Shown: positions 42,936 through 52,471, counted from the stretch's first letter. The stretch: 64,000 nucleotides of DNA from Sodalis ligni (GCF_016865525.2 NZ_CP075169.1:5208337-5272336), one strand, 5' to 3'. The notes: generated by a model from the sequence alone, not told the origin. Translations and numbers: made by a program.

Positions 42936-43823
42936 CTATTCTCGCTTAGGTTGATGGTTTCCCCTGCGCCGATATTCTCTTGGTGAGCGATATCCTAAAG
43001 CGCTGTGCGGGTGATATTCGTTGTAATGTTCGAACGCTAACGACAGGTTTAACACTGCCGTCTGGCTGTCCGGTTTTGGCATCATGCCGATATAATCACG
43101 CTTCATCGTCTTAACGAAGCTTTCTGCTACACCGTTACTTTGTGGACTTCTGATCGCGGTCGTTCTGGGCTCCAGGCCCAGCATTTTAGCGAAGCTCCGG
43201 GTTTCATCGGCACGATAGGCCGAACCGTTATCCGTCAGCCATTCGATGGGCGCTGTCGGCAGGTTTTGCCCGAACCGGCATTCAACTGAGCGTAGCATAA
43301 CGTCCTGTACCGTATCGCTGTCATAACCGCCGGTGCTGGCCGCCCAGTCCAAGGCTTCCCTGTCGCCACAGTCGATGGCGAAGGTGACCCGCAGTTTTTC
43401 GCCGTTATCGCAGCGGAACTCGAAGCCATCCGAACTCCAACGGAGATTGCTTTCGGCCACCGCCACCCGGCCTGTGTGACGACGGGTATCCGGTGTGGGA
43501 CGGGGTTTCGACTCTAACAACAAGCCGTTGTCACGCATCACGCGCCATACCCGTTTTGCGTTCACCCTCGGCAGACCTTCCTGCTCCGAACGGCGGCGCA
43601 GATTAGCCCAGATGCGTCGATAGCCATAACTCGGCAGGTCGGCCACTTCGGCACGGATGCGGGCCAATAATTCGGCGTCATCCTGATGCCGCTGCTTACG
43701 GCCATCTTGCCAATCAGCCTGCCGGTAACGATAAAGCGAGAGCTGCGCACGTGACACATCCAGGGCTTCACTCACTGGTTTTACTCGTCGTCCCCGGGCA
43801 ATAAGGGTCCGTGCGCAATCCAT
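42936..43823 (-). CDS. insD: IS2-like transposase OrfB (InsD-like)
   Basis: 295 residues, [20 protein letters not shown], with [20 protein letters not shown] (first Asp region), [16 protein letters not shown] (second Asp) and [20 protein letters not shown] (Glu), then [12 protein letters not shown]. This is the DDE catalytic part. It follows orfA by a frameshift at an A7 run (43828 region), as in IS2, where -1 slippage gives OrfAB. Confidence 0.93.
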   Translation of the reverse strand: MDCARTLIARGRRVKPVSEALDVSRAQLSLYRYRQADWQDGRKQRHQDDAELLARIRAEVADLPSYGYRRIWANLRRRSEQEGLPRVNAKRVWRVMRDNGLLLESKPRPTPDTRRHTGRVAVAESNLRWSSDGFEFRCDNGEKLRVTFAIDCGDREALDWAASTGGYDSDTVQDVMLRSVECRFGQNLPTAPIEWLTDNGSAYRADETRSFAKMLGLEPRTTAIRSPQSNGVAESFVKTMKRDYIGMMPKPDSQTAVLNLSLAFEHYNEYHPHSALGYRSPREYRRRGNHQPKRE

Positions 43824-44176
43824 TTTTTTGCCTTGCCGTATTCCACCGCCTCCTTGAGGATCTCGGCTTCCATGGTTTTCTTACCCAGAAGGCGCTGGAG
43901 TTCGCGGATTTGTTTAATGGCGCTATTTAACTCAGAAGCCGGCACAACCTCTTCGCCGGCAGAGACCGCCGTCAGGCTGCCGTCCTGATATTGCTTACGC
44001 CATTTAAAGACTTGATTAGCATTCACATTATGACGACGAGCGACAAGAGAAACGGAGCTACCTGGCTGGAAGGTCTCCTGAACGATGGCGATCTTCTCCT
44101 GCGGAGTGCGGCGGCGGCGTCGCTCTGGCTCAGTAAGAACAGTACCCATGATTTCGCTTTGACTAGGCTTAAACAT
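43781..44176 (-). CDS. insC: IS2-like transposase OrfA (InsC-like)
   Basis: 131 residues, with [20 protein letters not shown], a helix-turn-helix [20 protein letters not shown] and a leucine-rich coiled coil ([20 protein letters not shown]). The ending [16 protein letters not shown] is nearly that of IS2 InsC. The first Met (44176) may be followed by a better start at [13 protein letters not shown]. Confidence 0.93.
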   Translation of the reverse strand: MFKPSQSEIMGTVLTEPERRRRRTPQEKIAIVQETFQPGSSVSLVARRHNVNANQVFKWRKQYQDGSLTAVSAGEEVVPASELNSAIKQIRELQRLLGKKTMEAEILKEAVEYGKAKKWIAHGPLLPGDDE

Positions 44177-45033
44177 AGCTTTAAGACTACCTCGTATTTT
44201 AAGCGGGTCAAAGTGTATGGATCATCAAGGGGCAAATACAGTAGTTCTAATTCAAGGTCTACCGTTTTTTGTGTCTCACCCACACTTCCGGTTCGTCGCC
44301 ATCCACTTGTAGAAAAGATAAGATCAATCAGTAATTCAAAGTCCTGCCAAGTCAGCAAGCTGCAAAGTTGTCGAACTGATTTCAAATACGCTGTCTCCGC
44401 AAAATCAGCCTCCTCGACTTCTGGAGAGAGTTCATCATTGATTTTCCGGATGACATATTCAGGGATACTCACATTACAGATAGTACCTCTATATGCCTGT
44501 GTCTTATACAACTGTCCACTCATTGAAGCTTGAGTAAATTTTTACCGCCAATACTTTGATTATGCCATCCATCGACGGTCTGACGAACTCTGCTGCCATC
44601 TTCCAGAACCGACACTCCACCTGTTGGTCTGCACCAGTAAACAAAACCTCCGAAAAGGTAATGAATACGGTATCTTTCCGCGCAGTATAAAATGCCTTTA
44701 TCTGATTGGCATCTTTGGTAGCGGTTCCTTCATTACCATTCCTGATATTTTCCAGACTTCACGAACTTCGTCCCACTTCTCACTCAGACACAACTCATGA
44801 GGGGTTTCGTGATAGCCAAACTTTATGAAACCTGACTCTATACATTCAGCTTCCCACTCACCACATTGGCCAAGCTTGATATATTTAACTTCAGCTGGTT
44901 TATTTTTTTCCATTGTCTTTATGGACTCCGTAAGTAATTATGACGCTTTTCTATCACGAGATCACAACCACATCAATAGAATAAACACAGCTATGTGACA
45001 GGCTGCTTTGAGCGAGAAACGGACCGTAGCGAA

Positions 45034-45651
45034 TTACTTTAACAGCAACCGTATTCCCAGCCAGGCCATTATCCCTCCGCTTAATTTGTCTATGAATTTA
45101 CGATACTTAACATAAGCCTGGCGTGGTCTATCGGTTGATAACAAAACTGCGACAACTGCGTACCAGAGTATATCAATAGCGAACGCCATTAAGGGCAAAA
45201 TAATATACATGGCGGGTCGTATATTCGTTGTAAGTGCTGCGGAAAAAATACTGGCAAATACCAGCGCCGTGTGGGGATTGCTAATTTGTGTAATTATGCC
45301 TGTCGTAAAAGCTCTTAAAGAGCTCATTTTCCCTACACTGGCCGAATCAATAAGTCTGTTTGAAGGACGTCGAAACATTTTCAAAGCAAGCCATAAAAGA
45401 TAACAGCCGCCAGCAATTTTTAAAGCTGTATAGAGTGACGGAACTAAAGTCAGTAGAGCATGCAAGCCCGCCAGCGCTATAACGGCGAAGACAAGCGCGC
45501 CGCATCCCATACCTACCGCCACGTATATTGCCGCCCGTCGCGAGCTGGACATAGCCGTACGGGCAACGAGAAGGAAACTGGCTCCTGGGCTCATCGCGCC
45601 AAAAAGAATGGCGGCCCCAATAGCAAATAGTGCGATCAAATTATCTGTCAT
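45034..45651 (-). CDS. LysE/RhtB-family amino acid exporter
   Basis: 205 residues with six hydrophobic segments, the N-terminal GAMSPGASFLLVARTAM motif and the middle FTTGIITQISNPHTALVFAS signature of LysE-type translocators. It may export amino acids or homoserine lactones (RhtB-like); the substrate cannot be read from sequence. It belongs to the minus-strand cargo between virB6 and virB7. Intact. Confidence 0.88.
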   Translation of the reverse strand: MTDNLIALFAIGAAILFGAMSPGASFLLVARTAMSSSRRAAIYVAVGMGCGALVFAVIALAGLHALLTLVPSLYTALKIAGGCYLLWLALKMFRRPSNRLIDSASVGKMSSLRAFTTGIITQISNPHTALVFASIFSAALTTNIRPAMYIILPLMAFAIDILWYAVVAVLLSTDRPRQAYVKYRKFIDKLSGGIMAWLGIRLLLK

Positions 45652-45877
45652 AAATATCCTTCTTATATTCTATGCGTTTATCCAGTCTGTTCATTGGATG
45701 ACAAAAGCACCACGGATTGTTTCGTCCTGAATAGCACCCAGGCTCTATCAGAAAATTTTCTTTACAACTATGCCATTCAATTCCAGTGGCGTCTATTTCG
45801 CCAAAAAATACACTTCCTAGCGTGTAACAGATTTCAACCGTACTGTTTTGGTTTACTTCACTTACCGCTTCTTGCAC
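45641..45877 (-). CDS. Possible small protein of unknown function
   Basis: 78 residues, MQEAVSEVNQNSTVEICYTL, GEIDATGIEWHSCKENFLIE, GCYSGRNNPWCFCHPMNRLD. It overlaps the LysE start by 11 bases, which supports co-translation. However, the composition is uncertain and no family is recognised. It might be the 3' part of a lost gene. Confidence 0.3.
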   Translation of the reverse strand: MQEAVSEVNQNSTVEICYTLGSVFFGEIDATGIEWHSCKENFLIEPGCYSGRNNPWCFCHPMNRLDKRIEYKKDIYDR

Positions 45878-45952
45878 AAAACTGCCCGCAACAACGGCCT
45901 CGGGCGGTTATGAACGAAGCGGACTTAGCAGCACATAATGGAGCTTGGTGCT

Positions 45953-46354
45953 TCAGTTCTGCGTGTTCTGGTAGAGATCCCAGCGGTTGCCATAGAGGTC
46001 TTCAAACACAACCACCGTTCCATACTCTTCCTCACGCGGCTCCTGGCAGAAATAAACCCCTTTCGCCTTCATGGCATTGTAGTCGCGCCAGAAATCGTCG
46101 GTCTGCAGGAACAGGAATACCCTGCCGCCGCACTGATTGCCGATAAAGCCTCCCTGCCTCTCATTTGAGGCGCGGGCCAGGAGAATATTGCAGTCGCTTT
46201 CCGGATTCGGGGTGACCACCACCCAGCGTTTCCCCGGCTGTGGCGTATCCTCAACTAGGGTAAAGCCTAGCTTGTCCGTGTAATACTCAATCGCGCGGTC
46301 GTAGTCGTCGATCACCACGGCCACGTACCCCATGCATCGCTTTTGCGTTCTCAT
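45953..46354 (-). CDS. VOC-family protein (glyoxalase/bleomycin-resistance fold)
   Basis: 133 residues, MGYVAVVIDDYDRAIEYYTD then LGFTLVEDTPQ, RWVVVTPNPESDCNILLARA, and VVFEDLYGNRWDLYQNT at the end. This is the paired beta-alpha-beta-beta-beta layout of vicinal oxygen chelate proteins, with the Glu/Asp of the last motif as a metal ligand. Function (drug resistance, dioxygenase or lyase) cannot be told from the sequence. Confidence 0.85.
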   Translation of the reverse strand: MRTQKRCMGYVAVVIDDYDRAIEYYTDKLGFTLVEDTPQPGKRWVVVTPNPESDCNILLARASNERQGGFIGNQCGGRVFLFLQTDDFWRDYNAMKAKGVYFCQEPREEEYGTVVVFEDLYGNRWDLYQNTQN

Positions 46355-46447
46355 TTACTGCTCCATCAGGTTTAAGGCATAACTGCCCGGATACTCTCTT
46401 TTATCACAAAAGTACCTCGGCTCATCGTCTGTGTTGATCCAAAGCAG

Positions 46448-46512
46448 GGAAGTCCGCTTCTGGCATGGTGCCAACTTCCAAATTAGATTTAAGCTCGCAA
46501 CTAGAAACTGTG
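46448..46512. repeat. Dispersed non-coding repeat B, copy 2
   Basis: AGTCCGCTTCTGGCATGGTG then CAAATTAGATTTAAGCTCGC aligns with 8818-8882. It sits at the right edge of the cargo block, about 100 bases before virB7. Confidence 0.5.
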
Positions 46513-46611
46513 TTAACACCAAATCTCTTTCCCCGCTCATCACATCCTAATTCGTATCGCGTCGTTGCGATAACACTGCCGCCACTGCATCCGTTAAATA
46601 AAGGGCCTGAT

Positions 46612-46752
46612 ATGAAACTCAGCATCGTCTTTCTGATGCTGTGCGTGCTCACGGGCTGCGCACAGCATAAAGTCACCCTCCCGCCGGTATCCGGCGACCC
46701 TCAACCGGTTAATTCCCCGACCATCATTCAGGAGTTGACGAAACATGTCTGA
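46612..46752 (+). CDS. virB7: VirB7-like lipoprotein
   Basis: 46 residues, MKLSIVFLMLCVLTGCAQHK, with lipobox VLTGC and a short mature part VTLPPVSGDPQPVNSPT. VirB7 anchors VirB9 in the outer membrane core. Its size and the 8-base overlap with virB8 fit. I chose the start at 46612 over an upstream in-frame ATG because it begins the signal peptide. Confidence 0.82.
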   Translation: MKLSIVFLMLCVLTGCAQHKVTLPPVSGDPQPVNSPTIIQELTKHV

Positions 46753-47428
46753 CACCGAAAACATCATTGCATCGTCCCGAAATTTTGAAACCGTCATTCT
46801 GGAAAAGGATGCGCGAGCCAGGAAAATCGCCTGGTTGATGGCGGCGGTCGGCTTTATTCTTGCCGCGATGGCCATTGCGGCCCTGATTATCCTGCTGCCG
46901 CTAAAAACCACCGACATTGAGTTATGGTCCGTGGATAAACAGACCGGTCGCTATGACTATATGACCCGCATTAAAGAGCGGGATATTTCGACGGAAGACG
47001 CCCTTGCGCATTCGTTAGCAGCGCATTACGTCAGACTGCGCGAAGGGTATAACTATTTTTCGCTCCAGCGCGATTATGACGATGTGCAGTTATTTAACAG
47101 CGACAGCGTGAATAAAGGGTATCTGGACGGGTATAACAGCGACCAGGCACCGGATGTCATTTTCAATAAAGCGGAATATGTCGTATATATTGACATTATT
47201 TCGAACGTCCACGCCTCCGCCACAGCGCCCGACCATCTGGCGACATTGCGCATCCGGCGAACCATTCGCCGCATTGCGGATAACTCGGTCAAAACCGATG
47301 TCTGGAATATCCGCCTGACGTATCGCTACCTCCCACGCAAACAACTCACCGACAGCCAGCGCGAAGTGAACCCGCTGGGCTTCATCGTCACCAGCTACCA
47401 GCGCGATAAAGAACTGAGGACTGAATGA
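46745..47428 (+). CDS. virB8: VirB8-like inner membrane assembly protein
   Basis: 227 residues with a cytoplasmic N terminus, one membrane helix (IAWLMAAVGFILAAMAIAAL) and a periplasmic NTF2-like domain: YDYMTRIKERDISTEDALAH, YVRLREGYNYFSLQRDYDDV, and VWNIRLTYRYLPRKQLTDSQ, with the NPLGFIVTSYQRDKEL ending typical of VirB8. Overlaps virB9 by 4 bases. Confidence 0.93.
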   Translation: MSDTENIIASSRNFETVILEKDARARKIAWLMAAVGFILAAMAIAALIILLPLKTTDIELWSVDKQTGRYDYMTRIKERDISTEDALAHSLAAHYVRLREGYNYFSLQRDYDDVQLFNSDSVNKGYLDGYNSDQAPDVIFNKAEYVVYIDIISNVHASATAPDHLATLRIRRTIRRIADNSVKTDVWNIRLTYRYLPRKQLTDSQREVNPLGFIVTSYQRDKELRTE

Positions 47429-48318
47429 TGCTGAAAAAAAGCCTGGGCCTTACCCTTATCCTGGCGTCATACGTGGCCTCGGGGGCCGCCATACCGCGTG
47501 GAAGTACCTGGGACAGCCGGATGCAGAACGTCACTTATAACAGCCAGAACGCCACGGTCGTCAACACCCGCCCCGGCTACGTCACCACGCTGCTGTTCGA
47601 CGATGATGAAGAAGTTATTGATGCGCAGGCGGGCTTTCCCAAAGGCTGGACGGTCACGAAAAGTGATAACCGGGTGGGCGTCAGCCCGAACCCCATTACC
47701 CAGCCAGTGACGGACGCCAGCGGCAATAACGTCAGTCAGGTTTTTCTGCCGACCGCGAAAGACTGGAAAACCAATCTCTTTGTCGTGACGTCAAAACGCG
47801 ATTACAGCCTGGAGCTGAACGTGCTGGATAACGACTCGCCCTCGCAGGCTTTCGTTATCCGCTATCACTATCCGGATGAGGCCCGCCGGCAATCAGACGC
47901 TGCCAGCGCGACCCGTCTGAAAATGCTGCGCGAAACACAGGAAAAACAGCAGATAGCAACGGCATTCAAACAAGCCACCACACCACGCAACTGGCGCTAT
48001 ACCAAACGGGTGGCGGCAGGCTCGGCGTCCATAGCGCCGGACTTCACTTACGATGATGGCCGCTTTACCTATATCGGTTTTTCACCGGTCAAAATCCTGC
48101 CATCTCCCTTCCTGATCGTTAACGGTCAGGAACAAGCGGTTACGCCCCGAATTGTCAGCCAGGGCAATTACACCGTGATGGTGGTACGGGCGTTGTCGCC
48201 GCGCCTGGTACTGCGCTACGGCAATGCCGTGGTCGGGATTGAAAATGCGGCATACGGGCAAGCCACGGTCGCCAGTGGCGACACCGTGTCACCCGCCGTC
48301 ACGCTGGAGGCCAAATGA
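47425..48318 (+). CDS. virB9: VirB9-like outer membrane core protein
   Basis: 297 residues with a signal peptide (GLTLILASYVASGAAIPRGS), an N-terminal beta domain (DAQAGFPKGWTVTKSDNRVG, FLPTAKDWKTNLFVVTSKRD) and a C-terminal domain with NWRYTKRVAAGSASIAPDFT, DDGRFTYIGFS and the late VVGIENAAYG. It forms the outer-membrane ring with VirB7 and VirB10. Overlaps both neighbours by 4 bases. Confidence 0.93.
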   Translation: MMLKKSLGLTLILASYVASGAAIPRGSTWDSRMQNVTYNSQNATVVNTRPGYVTTLLFDDDEEVIDAQAGFPKGWTVTKSDNRVGVSPNPITQPVTDASGNNVSQVFLPTAKDWKTNLFVVTSKRDYSLELNVLDNDSPSQAFVIRYHYPDEARRQSDAASATRLKMLRETQEKQQIATAFKQATTPRNWRYTKRVAAGSASIAPDFTYDDGRFTYIGFSPVKILPSPFLIVNGQEQAVTPRIVSQGNYTVMVVRALSPRLVLRYGNAVVGIENAAYGQATVASGDTVSPAVTLEAK

Positions 48319-49553
48319 CAGACCCATCCTTCCCTGAAGCAACGGAAAAAACCACGGCAGAACTGGAAACAGATGCCCGAGCGCGCGCCCGGTTAGCGAT
48401 GGCAAGCCCGGAGTCGGAACAACAAACGCCGCCCGGTCAGCCCGAAGTGACCCGCTTTCGAAAAACATCCGGTCGCCGGACGCTGCTGGTCTGCCTGGTT
48501 AGCCTGGCCTTACTGATTGCACTGGCACTCGGCGGCGATCGCTTGCTCGGGGCGCTGAAAAAAGGTGATGAAAAGGAAGCCGATGCCGCGCCACCGCCTT
48601 CGACTAGCGCGGGACAACATGCACGTACCAATCTCGGCATGGACAGCAATCCGTTCGGTCTGTTCGGACAGAACACGCCGGAAACGACGGCGGACAAGGG
48701 CCAGGCGCAAACCGCCGCGCCTCCCTCACCACCGGGACCACCCACGTTGAACAAGGCGACGGCGCTGGCTGACGGGCTGAGCAACGCCACCGGTACAGCG
48801 CAGAGTGGCAATGCACGGACCACCCGAATCGAACCGCGCGACAGCGCGGGAGCGACCGGCGGTAAGGCAATCGTATCCGATACCCGTGGCGACAATGACA
48901 GTCCGGGGGTGGCTAAGGTCACCGGCGTCAGGCGACTGAACCTCGATCCTGATCTCTATCTCCCGGTTGACCGCTATATCCCCTGCTCAATGATGCGGCG
49001 TTTTGTCTCCGATGTGGGCGGTGCGATTTCCTGCCTTATCAGCGAGGATGTCTACAGCGCCAGCAACCATGTGAAGCTGCTCCCGGCGGGCACCGTCGCC
49101 AGGGGCATGTACCGCGCAGGGGTGTTGCAACATGGACGCAGCAGGATGTTTGTCATCTGGACGGAGTTACGCACGCCGGAACCCGGCAGCCTGCAAATTC
49201 CGCTCACGGATACCGGGGGCACCGGCCCGCTGGGTGAATCGGGTATTTCGGGCTGGATTGATACCCATTTCTGGGCGCGTTTCGGTAATGCCCTGATGCT
49301 GAGCACCGTGCAGGATGTGGCTTCGGCAGCGGCGGATTCAGCACCGGGAAAAGACCGCAACACCGACTATACCGAAAACACTCGTGCAGCCGCGTCGGAA
49401 ATGGCGAAAACGACGCTGGAGAACAGCATCAATATTCCGCCCACGATGTATCTGAACCAGGGCGACGCTATCAGCATCATGACCGGGACAGATATTGATT
49501 TTTCCTCCGTCTATCAACTGCGCATGAAACAGAGAGGGGTATATGACAACTGA
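48315..49553 (+). CDS. virB10: VirB10-like core complex protein
   Basis: 412 residues: cytoplasmic N terminus, membrane helix (LLVCLVSLALLIALALGGDR), a Pro/Thr-rich linker (AQTAAPPSPPGPPTLN) and the C-terminal TrbI domain, YIPCSMMRRFVSDVGGAISC, LISEDVYSASNHVKLLPAGT, GISGWIDTHFWARFGNALML and the end NIPPTMYLNQGDAISIM. It spans both membranes and passes energy signals. Intact. Confidence 0.94.
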   Translation: MTDPSFPEATEKTTAELETDARARARLAMASPESEQQTPPGQPEVTRFRKTSGRRTLLVCLVSLALLIALALGGDRLLGALKKGDEKEADAAPPPSTSAGQHARTNLGMDSNPFGLFGQNTPETTADKGQAQTAAPPSPPGPPTLNKATALADGLSNATGTAQSGNARTTRIEPRDSAGATGGKAIVSDTRGDNDSPGVAKVTGVRRLNLDPDLYLPVDRYIPCSMMRRFVSDVGGAISCLISEDVYSASNHVKLLPAGTVARGMYRAGVLQHGRSRMFVIWTELRTPEPGSLQIPLTDTGGTGPLGESGISGWIDTHFWARFGNALMLSTVQDVASAAADSAPGKDRNTDYTENTRAAASEMAKTTLENSINIPPTMYLNQGDAISIMTGTDIDFSSVYQLRMKQRGVYDN

Positions 49554-50571
49554 AAACCTGTCTCTTGATTTTATGAAAAATCAGCTGTTCGGTGATTTCC
49601 TGCCGCTGGAAGATCTGACCGAGATCGCCATTAACCGCCCCGGCGAGATCCACACCAAAATTCGCGGAAAATGGCAACGGCACGACGCCCCGGTCACGCT
49701 GCGTCAGTGTCATGCATTTGCCAAAGCGCTGGCTTCATGGAATGAGGACAACGTGGATGATACGTCGCCCATTCTTTCCGCCACGCTGGGTTCCGGTGAG
49801 CGTATCCAGGCCATTATTCCCCCGGCCTGTGAGCGGGATACGGTTTCCATTACGCTGCGCAAACCGTCATTCGAACAGAAAACGCATCAGTCCTGGATTG
49901 ATGCCGGTTTTTATAACCGGGTGACGGGTAAGGAGCGAACTGAAAGCAAGGACGATGAATTAGCCCGATATTATAACAGCGGGGATATCCCCCGCTTTAT
50001 TGAAAAGGCCGTTGAGTATGGCAGGACAATATTCATTGTGGGGGAAACGGGCTCCGGCAAAACTACCTACATGAAAACACTGCTGCATTATATTCCTCAA
50101 CACCTGAGACTCATCACCATTGAAGACAACCCCGAAATCCGGTTTTACCACCACGCCAACTATGTTCATCTATTTTATCCGGCGGACGCCGGAGATGATG
50201 CCATCGTCACACCCGGCAGGCTTATCCGGGCTAATTACCGGATGAACCCGGACCGCATTTTGCTGGCGGAAATTCGTGGTCGGGAAGCCTGGGACGCGCT
50301 GAAAATCGTCGGCTCCGGTCATGAGGGACTTATCACCTCGATGCATGCGGGCAGTCCGCAAGATTGTATTGAAGGCATTATTGACCGTTGCTTTGAGAAT
50401 CCCGATTGCCAGAATATCCCGTTTGCGGTGCTGCTGCGCAAGGTGCTTAAAAGCGTCGATATTATCGTCAGTATTGATATTCACGGCGATATCCGCCGGA
50501 TGGGTGATATCTATTACAAATATCTTCACCTGGATAAAATGAAGGAGACCTTCAACGATGCGAACGATTGA
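49543..50571 (+). CDS. virB11: VirB11-like hexameric ATPase
   Basis: 342 residues with the N-terminal domain LEDLTEIAINRPGEIHTKIR, Walker A IFIVGETGSGKTTYMKTLLH, Asp box LITIEDNPEIRFY, Walker B-like PDRILLAEIRGREAWDALKI and the His box GHEGLITSMHAGSPQDCIEG. It powers pilus production and DNA transfer. Overlaps virB10 by 11 bases and the next gene by 14. Confidence 0.95.
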   Translation: MTTENLSLDFMKNQLFGDFLPLEDLTEIAINRPGEIHTKIRGKWQRHDAPVTLRQCHAFAKALASWNEDNVDDTSPILSATLGSGERIQAIIPPACERDTVSITLRKPSFEQKTHQSWIDAGFYNRVTGKERTESKDDELARYYNSGDIPRFIEKAVEYGRTIFIVGETGSGKTTYMKTLLHYIPQHLRLITIEDNPEIRFYHHANYVHLFYPADAGDDAIVTPGRLIRANYRMNPDRILLAEIRGREAWDALKIVGSGHEGLITSMHAGSPQDCIEGIIDRCFENPDCQNIPFAVLLRKVLKSVDIIVSIDIHGDIRRMGDIYYKYLHLDKMKETFNDAND

Positions 50572-50959
50572 CCTGTTTTTAACCAGCGCGGTAGTGGTTA
50601 TGTTTTCTGGCTGTTCATCCCCACCGGAGCCCGTTCAGCCCGAATGGGATAAACCCGGCGTGGAAATGAATACAAGTCTTCCACAGTGGTCAGAGAACCG
50701 GGTTATTTTGCCGTCTCCCACAGTCGATGGCCACTGGTCAATAAACATGGCCTTCAACCCTGATGCGGTTTACCCGTCCAATCTCTGGTATGCCGTTGTC
50801 CATTCCAATCAGGTTATCGTTAACGCACCGGATGGTGAACGTTATTTCAGGGCAAAGGCCTGGCTACGAAAAAACGGTTACTCCAGCGTCATTACCTTCC
50901 TGCCGAAACTGAATAATTGCCTGACCTGTAATACAACAGAAATTGAGTTTTATCGGTAA
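50558..50959 (+). CDS. Conjugation lipoprotein, Cag12-like
   Basis: 133 residues with lipobox VVVMFSGC, then PPEPVQPEWDKPGVEMNTSL, YPSNLWYAVVHSNQVIVNAP and a C-terminal Cys pair, LNNCLTCNTTEIEFYR. It starts inside virB11 and completes the operon. The pattern fits the Cag12-like lipoproteins found after VirB11 in related systems. It is probably an outer-membrane accessory to the channel. Family assignment is from memory and moderate. Confidence 0.65.
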   Translation: MRTIDLFLTSAVVVMFSGCSSPPEPVQPEWDKPGVEMNTSLPQWSENRVILPSPTVDGHWSINMAFNPDAVYPSNLWYAVVHSNQVIVNAPDGERYFRAKAWLRKNGYSSVITFLPKLNNCLTCNTTEIEFYR

Positions 50960-51043
50960 CACCATACACACCCCAGGTTTTCCAGATACCTCCTCCCTAC
51001 GACCCAACATACAATAGCTCCTTACCAACCAGAGGTAATCAAC

Positions 51044-51346
51044 ATGAAATCGATCATGCTGCCTGCATTTTTTCTCTGTATTGCTCCGGTATTGCCATCC
51101 ACTGCGATGGCTGCCGATGCCTGTGAAGTCGTTTTATGTATGTACGGTAAAACGACGGGTAATGACGGAGGAAAAGAATGCAGCTCTGCTGAACGTTCGT
51201 TCTTTAATATCGTGAAAAAGAACAAACACGGTTTTCTACCCAGTCATACAGCCGATGCCCGTGAAGCCTTTTTGCTCGAATGTGCATCAGCGGACCCGGC
51301 GATTATCAACCAGATCATTGGCAAATATGGCCGTCTGCGCGGTTAA
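51044..51346 (+). CDS. TrbM/KikA-family conjugal transfer protein
   Basis: 100 residues with a signal peptide (LPAFFLCIAPVLPSTAMAAD), then ACEVVLCMYGKTTGNDGGKE, CSSAERSFFNIVKKNKHGFL and a late Cys, LLECASADPAIINQI. The four Cys after cleavage and the ACEVxLC...C..A.R.FF pattern are typical of TrbM/KikA/MpfK. It would act in the periplasm. RBS AGAGGT at 51030-51035. The gap 51347-51586 shows no gene. Confidence 0.8.
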   Translation: MKSIMLPAFFLCIAPVLPSTAMAADACEVVLCMYGKTTGNDGGKECSSAERSFFNIVKKNKHGFLPSHTADAREAFLLECASADPAIINQIIGKYGRLRG

Positions 51347-51586
51347 TTTTAAAGGATTGGTTAAATAGCAACGCCCGGATTTATAAAGCATCCTTGATCA
51401 AATCAACGCGGCGATGCCATATGCTTTATCAGCGATATTGTGTATTGAAAAACGGCCAGGCGCGGGTTTGATCTGGATAAGACAAGATGCGCATATTCTG
51501 ACGAAGGGAATGGTCGTTCCGGAAGAACGTGAACGCGTTATTTCCTGTCGCGGCCGGGCTTTTATTACCTGCTCTGTTTATTTATC

Positions 51587-52471
51587 TCAGATAATATCGG
51601 GCCGTCCTGCCATCCTACCAGCGTAGTCCTGCATCGCAGTGCGGATATATTCGCAGAGAAGCCGCACGCGCTTCGTCTGTCGTGTTTCACCGTGGGTCAG
51701 CAGCCAGACATCGCCAATGCGTGCGACCGGTCCGCCGGGTACGCGGGCGAGCACCGGATCGGCATCGCCGAGAAAACAGGGCAGAAGCGTGATACCCATG
51801 GCCGCGCGCGCCGCCTCAAACTGAGAGCGCATTTCCGCGAAGCGGATTGGCGTGGCTGTCATCCTGATCCCCCCTTCAGGCTGCCATTCGGACGGAACGG
51901 CCTCGCCGGGTCCCAGCAACCAGGGTATAGACCCTGAAGGGGCCGCGAAAAGAGTTAAATGGCCATAGTAGCCTGTATAAAACTCACACAGTTTCATGCC
52001 GTAAAGATTGCCTGGCGGTGTGGTATCCCCTGTGACCACGCGAAGCGCGACATCCGCCTCACGGTTGCCCAGATTGGCGATGGTGCCCGACGCGATAATC
52101 TCCAGCGCAATATCAGGGTAAGCATGCATAAAACCCGCCAGCGTGGGCATAAGCAGGTCGGTTGCAAGAGATATGGGGAGCGTAAACCTCAAAGGCCCGG
52201 AAACACGCTGATCCCTGCCGAAAACTCTTGCTTCAATCTCAGATGACGCTGTCGCCATCTGCCCGGCAAGTTCGACGATGTCGGTGCCCGCGTCCGTCAG
52301 CCGGTAGCCGGTTGCCAGCTTTTCAAACAGCTTGCTATTCAGCTTGTTTTCCAGCCGACCAATGCCGCGAATGATGGTGGCGTGGTTAACGCCCAATGCG
52401 TCAGCGGCCGCGCGTACCGTCCCGCCTTCCGCCACGGCAAGAAACATGCGAAGTTCATCCCAGTGGTCCAT
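51587..52471 (-). CDS. LysR-family transcriptional regulator
   Basis: 294 residues. The winged helix-turn-helix is at the N terminus (MDHWDELRMFLAVAEGGTVR, AAADALGVNHATIIRGIGRL) followed by a periplasmic-binding-like sensor domain with GPLRFTLPISLATDLLMPTL. It is divergent from two SDR genes with 148 bases between, the usual place for a LysR-type operator, so it most likely controls them. The inducer is unknown. Confidence 0.9.
   Translation of the reverse strand: MDHWDELRMFLAVAEGGTVRAAADALGVNHATIIRGIGRLENKLNSKLFEKLATGYRLTDAGTDIVELAGQMATASSEIEARVFGRDQRVSGPLRFTLPISLATDLLMPTLAGFMHAYPDIALEIIASGTIANLGNREADVALRVVTGDTTPPGNLYGMKLCEFYTGYYGHLTLFAAPSGSIPWLLGPGEAVPSEWQPEGGIRMTATPIRFAEMRSQFEAARAAMGITLLPCFLGDADPVLARVPGGPVARIGDVWLLTHGETRQTKRVRLLCEYIRTAMQDYAGRMAGRPDII

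Larger units (their letters stand above)
42909..44240 (-). mobile_element. IS2-like element (IS3 family), copy 1
   Basis: A 1,332-base element flanked by GTAGT (42904-42908 and 44241-44245). Ends: TGGATTTGACCCCATATATC on the left and, reversed, TGTATTTGCCCCTTGATGAT on the right, close to the known IS2 ends. Excision restores DLELELPTTGEN in the restriction endonuclease gene. Length and 5-base duplication match IS2. It encodes OrfA and OrfB on the minus strand. Confidence 0.92.
42662..44913 (-). pseudogene. Mrr-like restriction endonuclease, broken by an IS2-like element and frameshifts
   Basis: The gene starts at 44913, MEKNKPAEVKYIKLGQCGEW, HETPHELCLSEKWDEVREVW. After frame changes near 44750, 44640 and 44530 it continues ATKDANQIKAFYTARKDTVF, YWCRPTGGVSVLEDGSRVRQ, SGQLYKTQAYRGTICNVSIP and LLTWQDFELLIDLIFSTSGW. 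The IS interrupts it after VDLELEL, and it resumes PTTGENAFVQVKSTATLDTL. The Mrr-type pattern is GWRRTGSVG...TVDLEL...AFVQVKS (Asp, then Gln/x-Lys). Without the IS and one duplication the span is 915 bases, 305 codons, a usual length for these proteins. It would cut foreign, possibly methylated, DNA. Confidence 0.72.
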
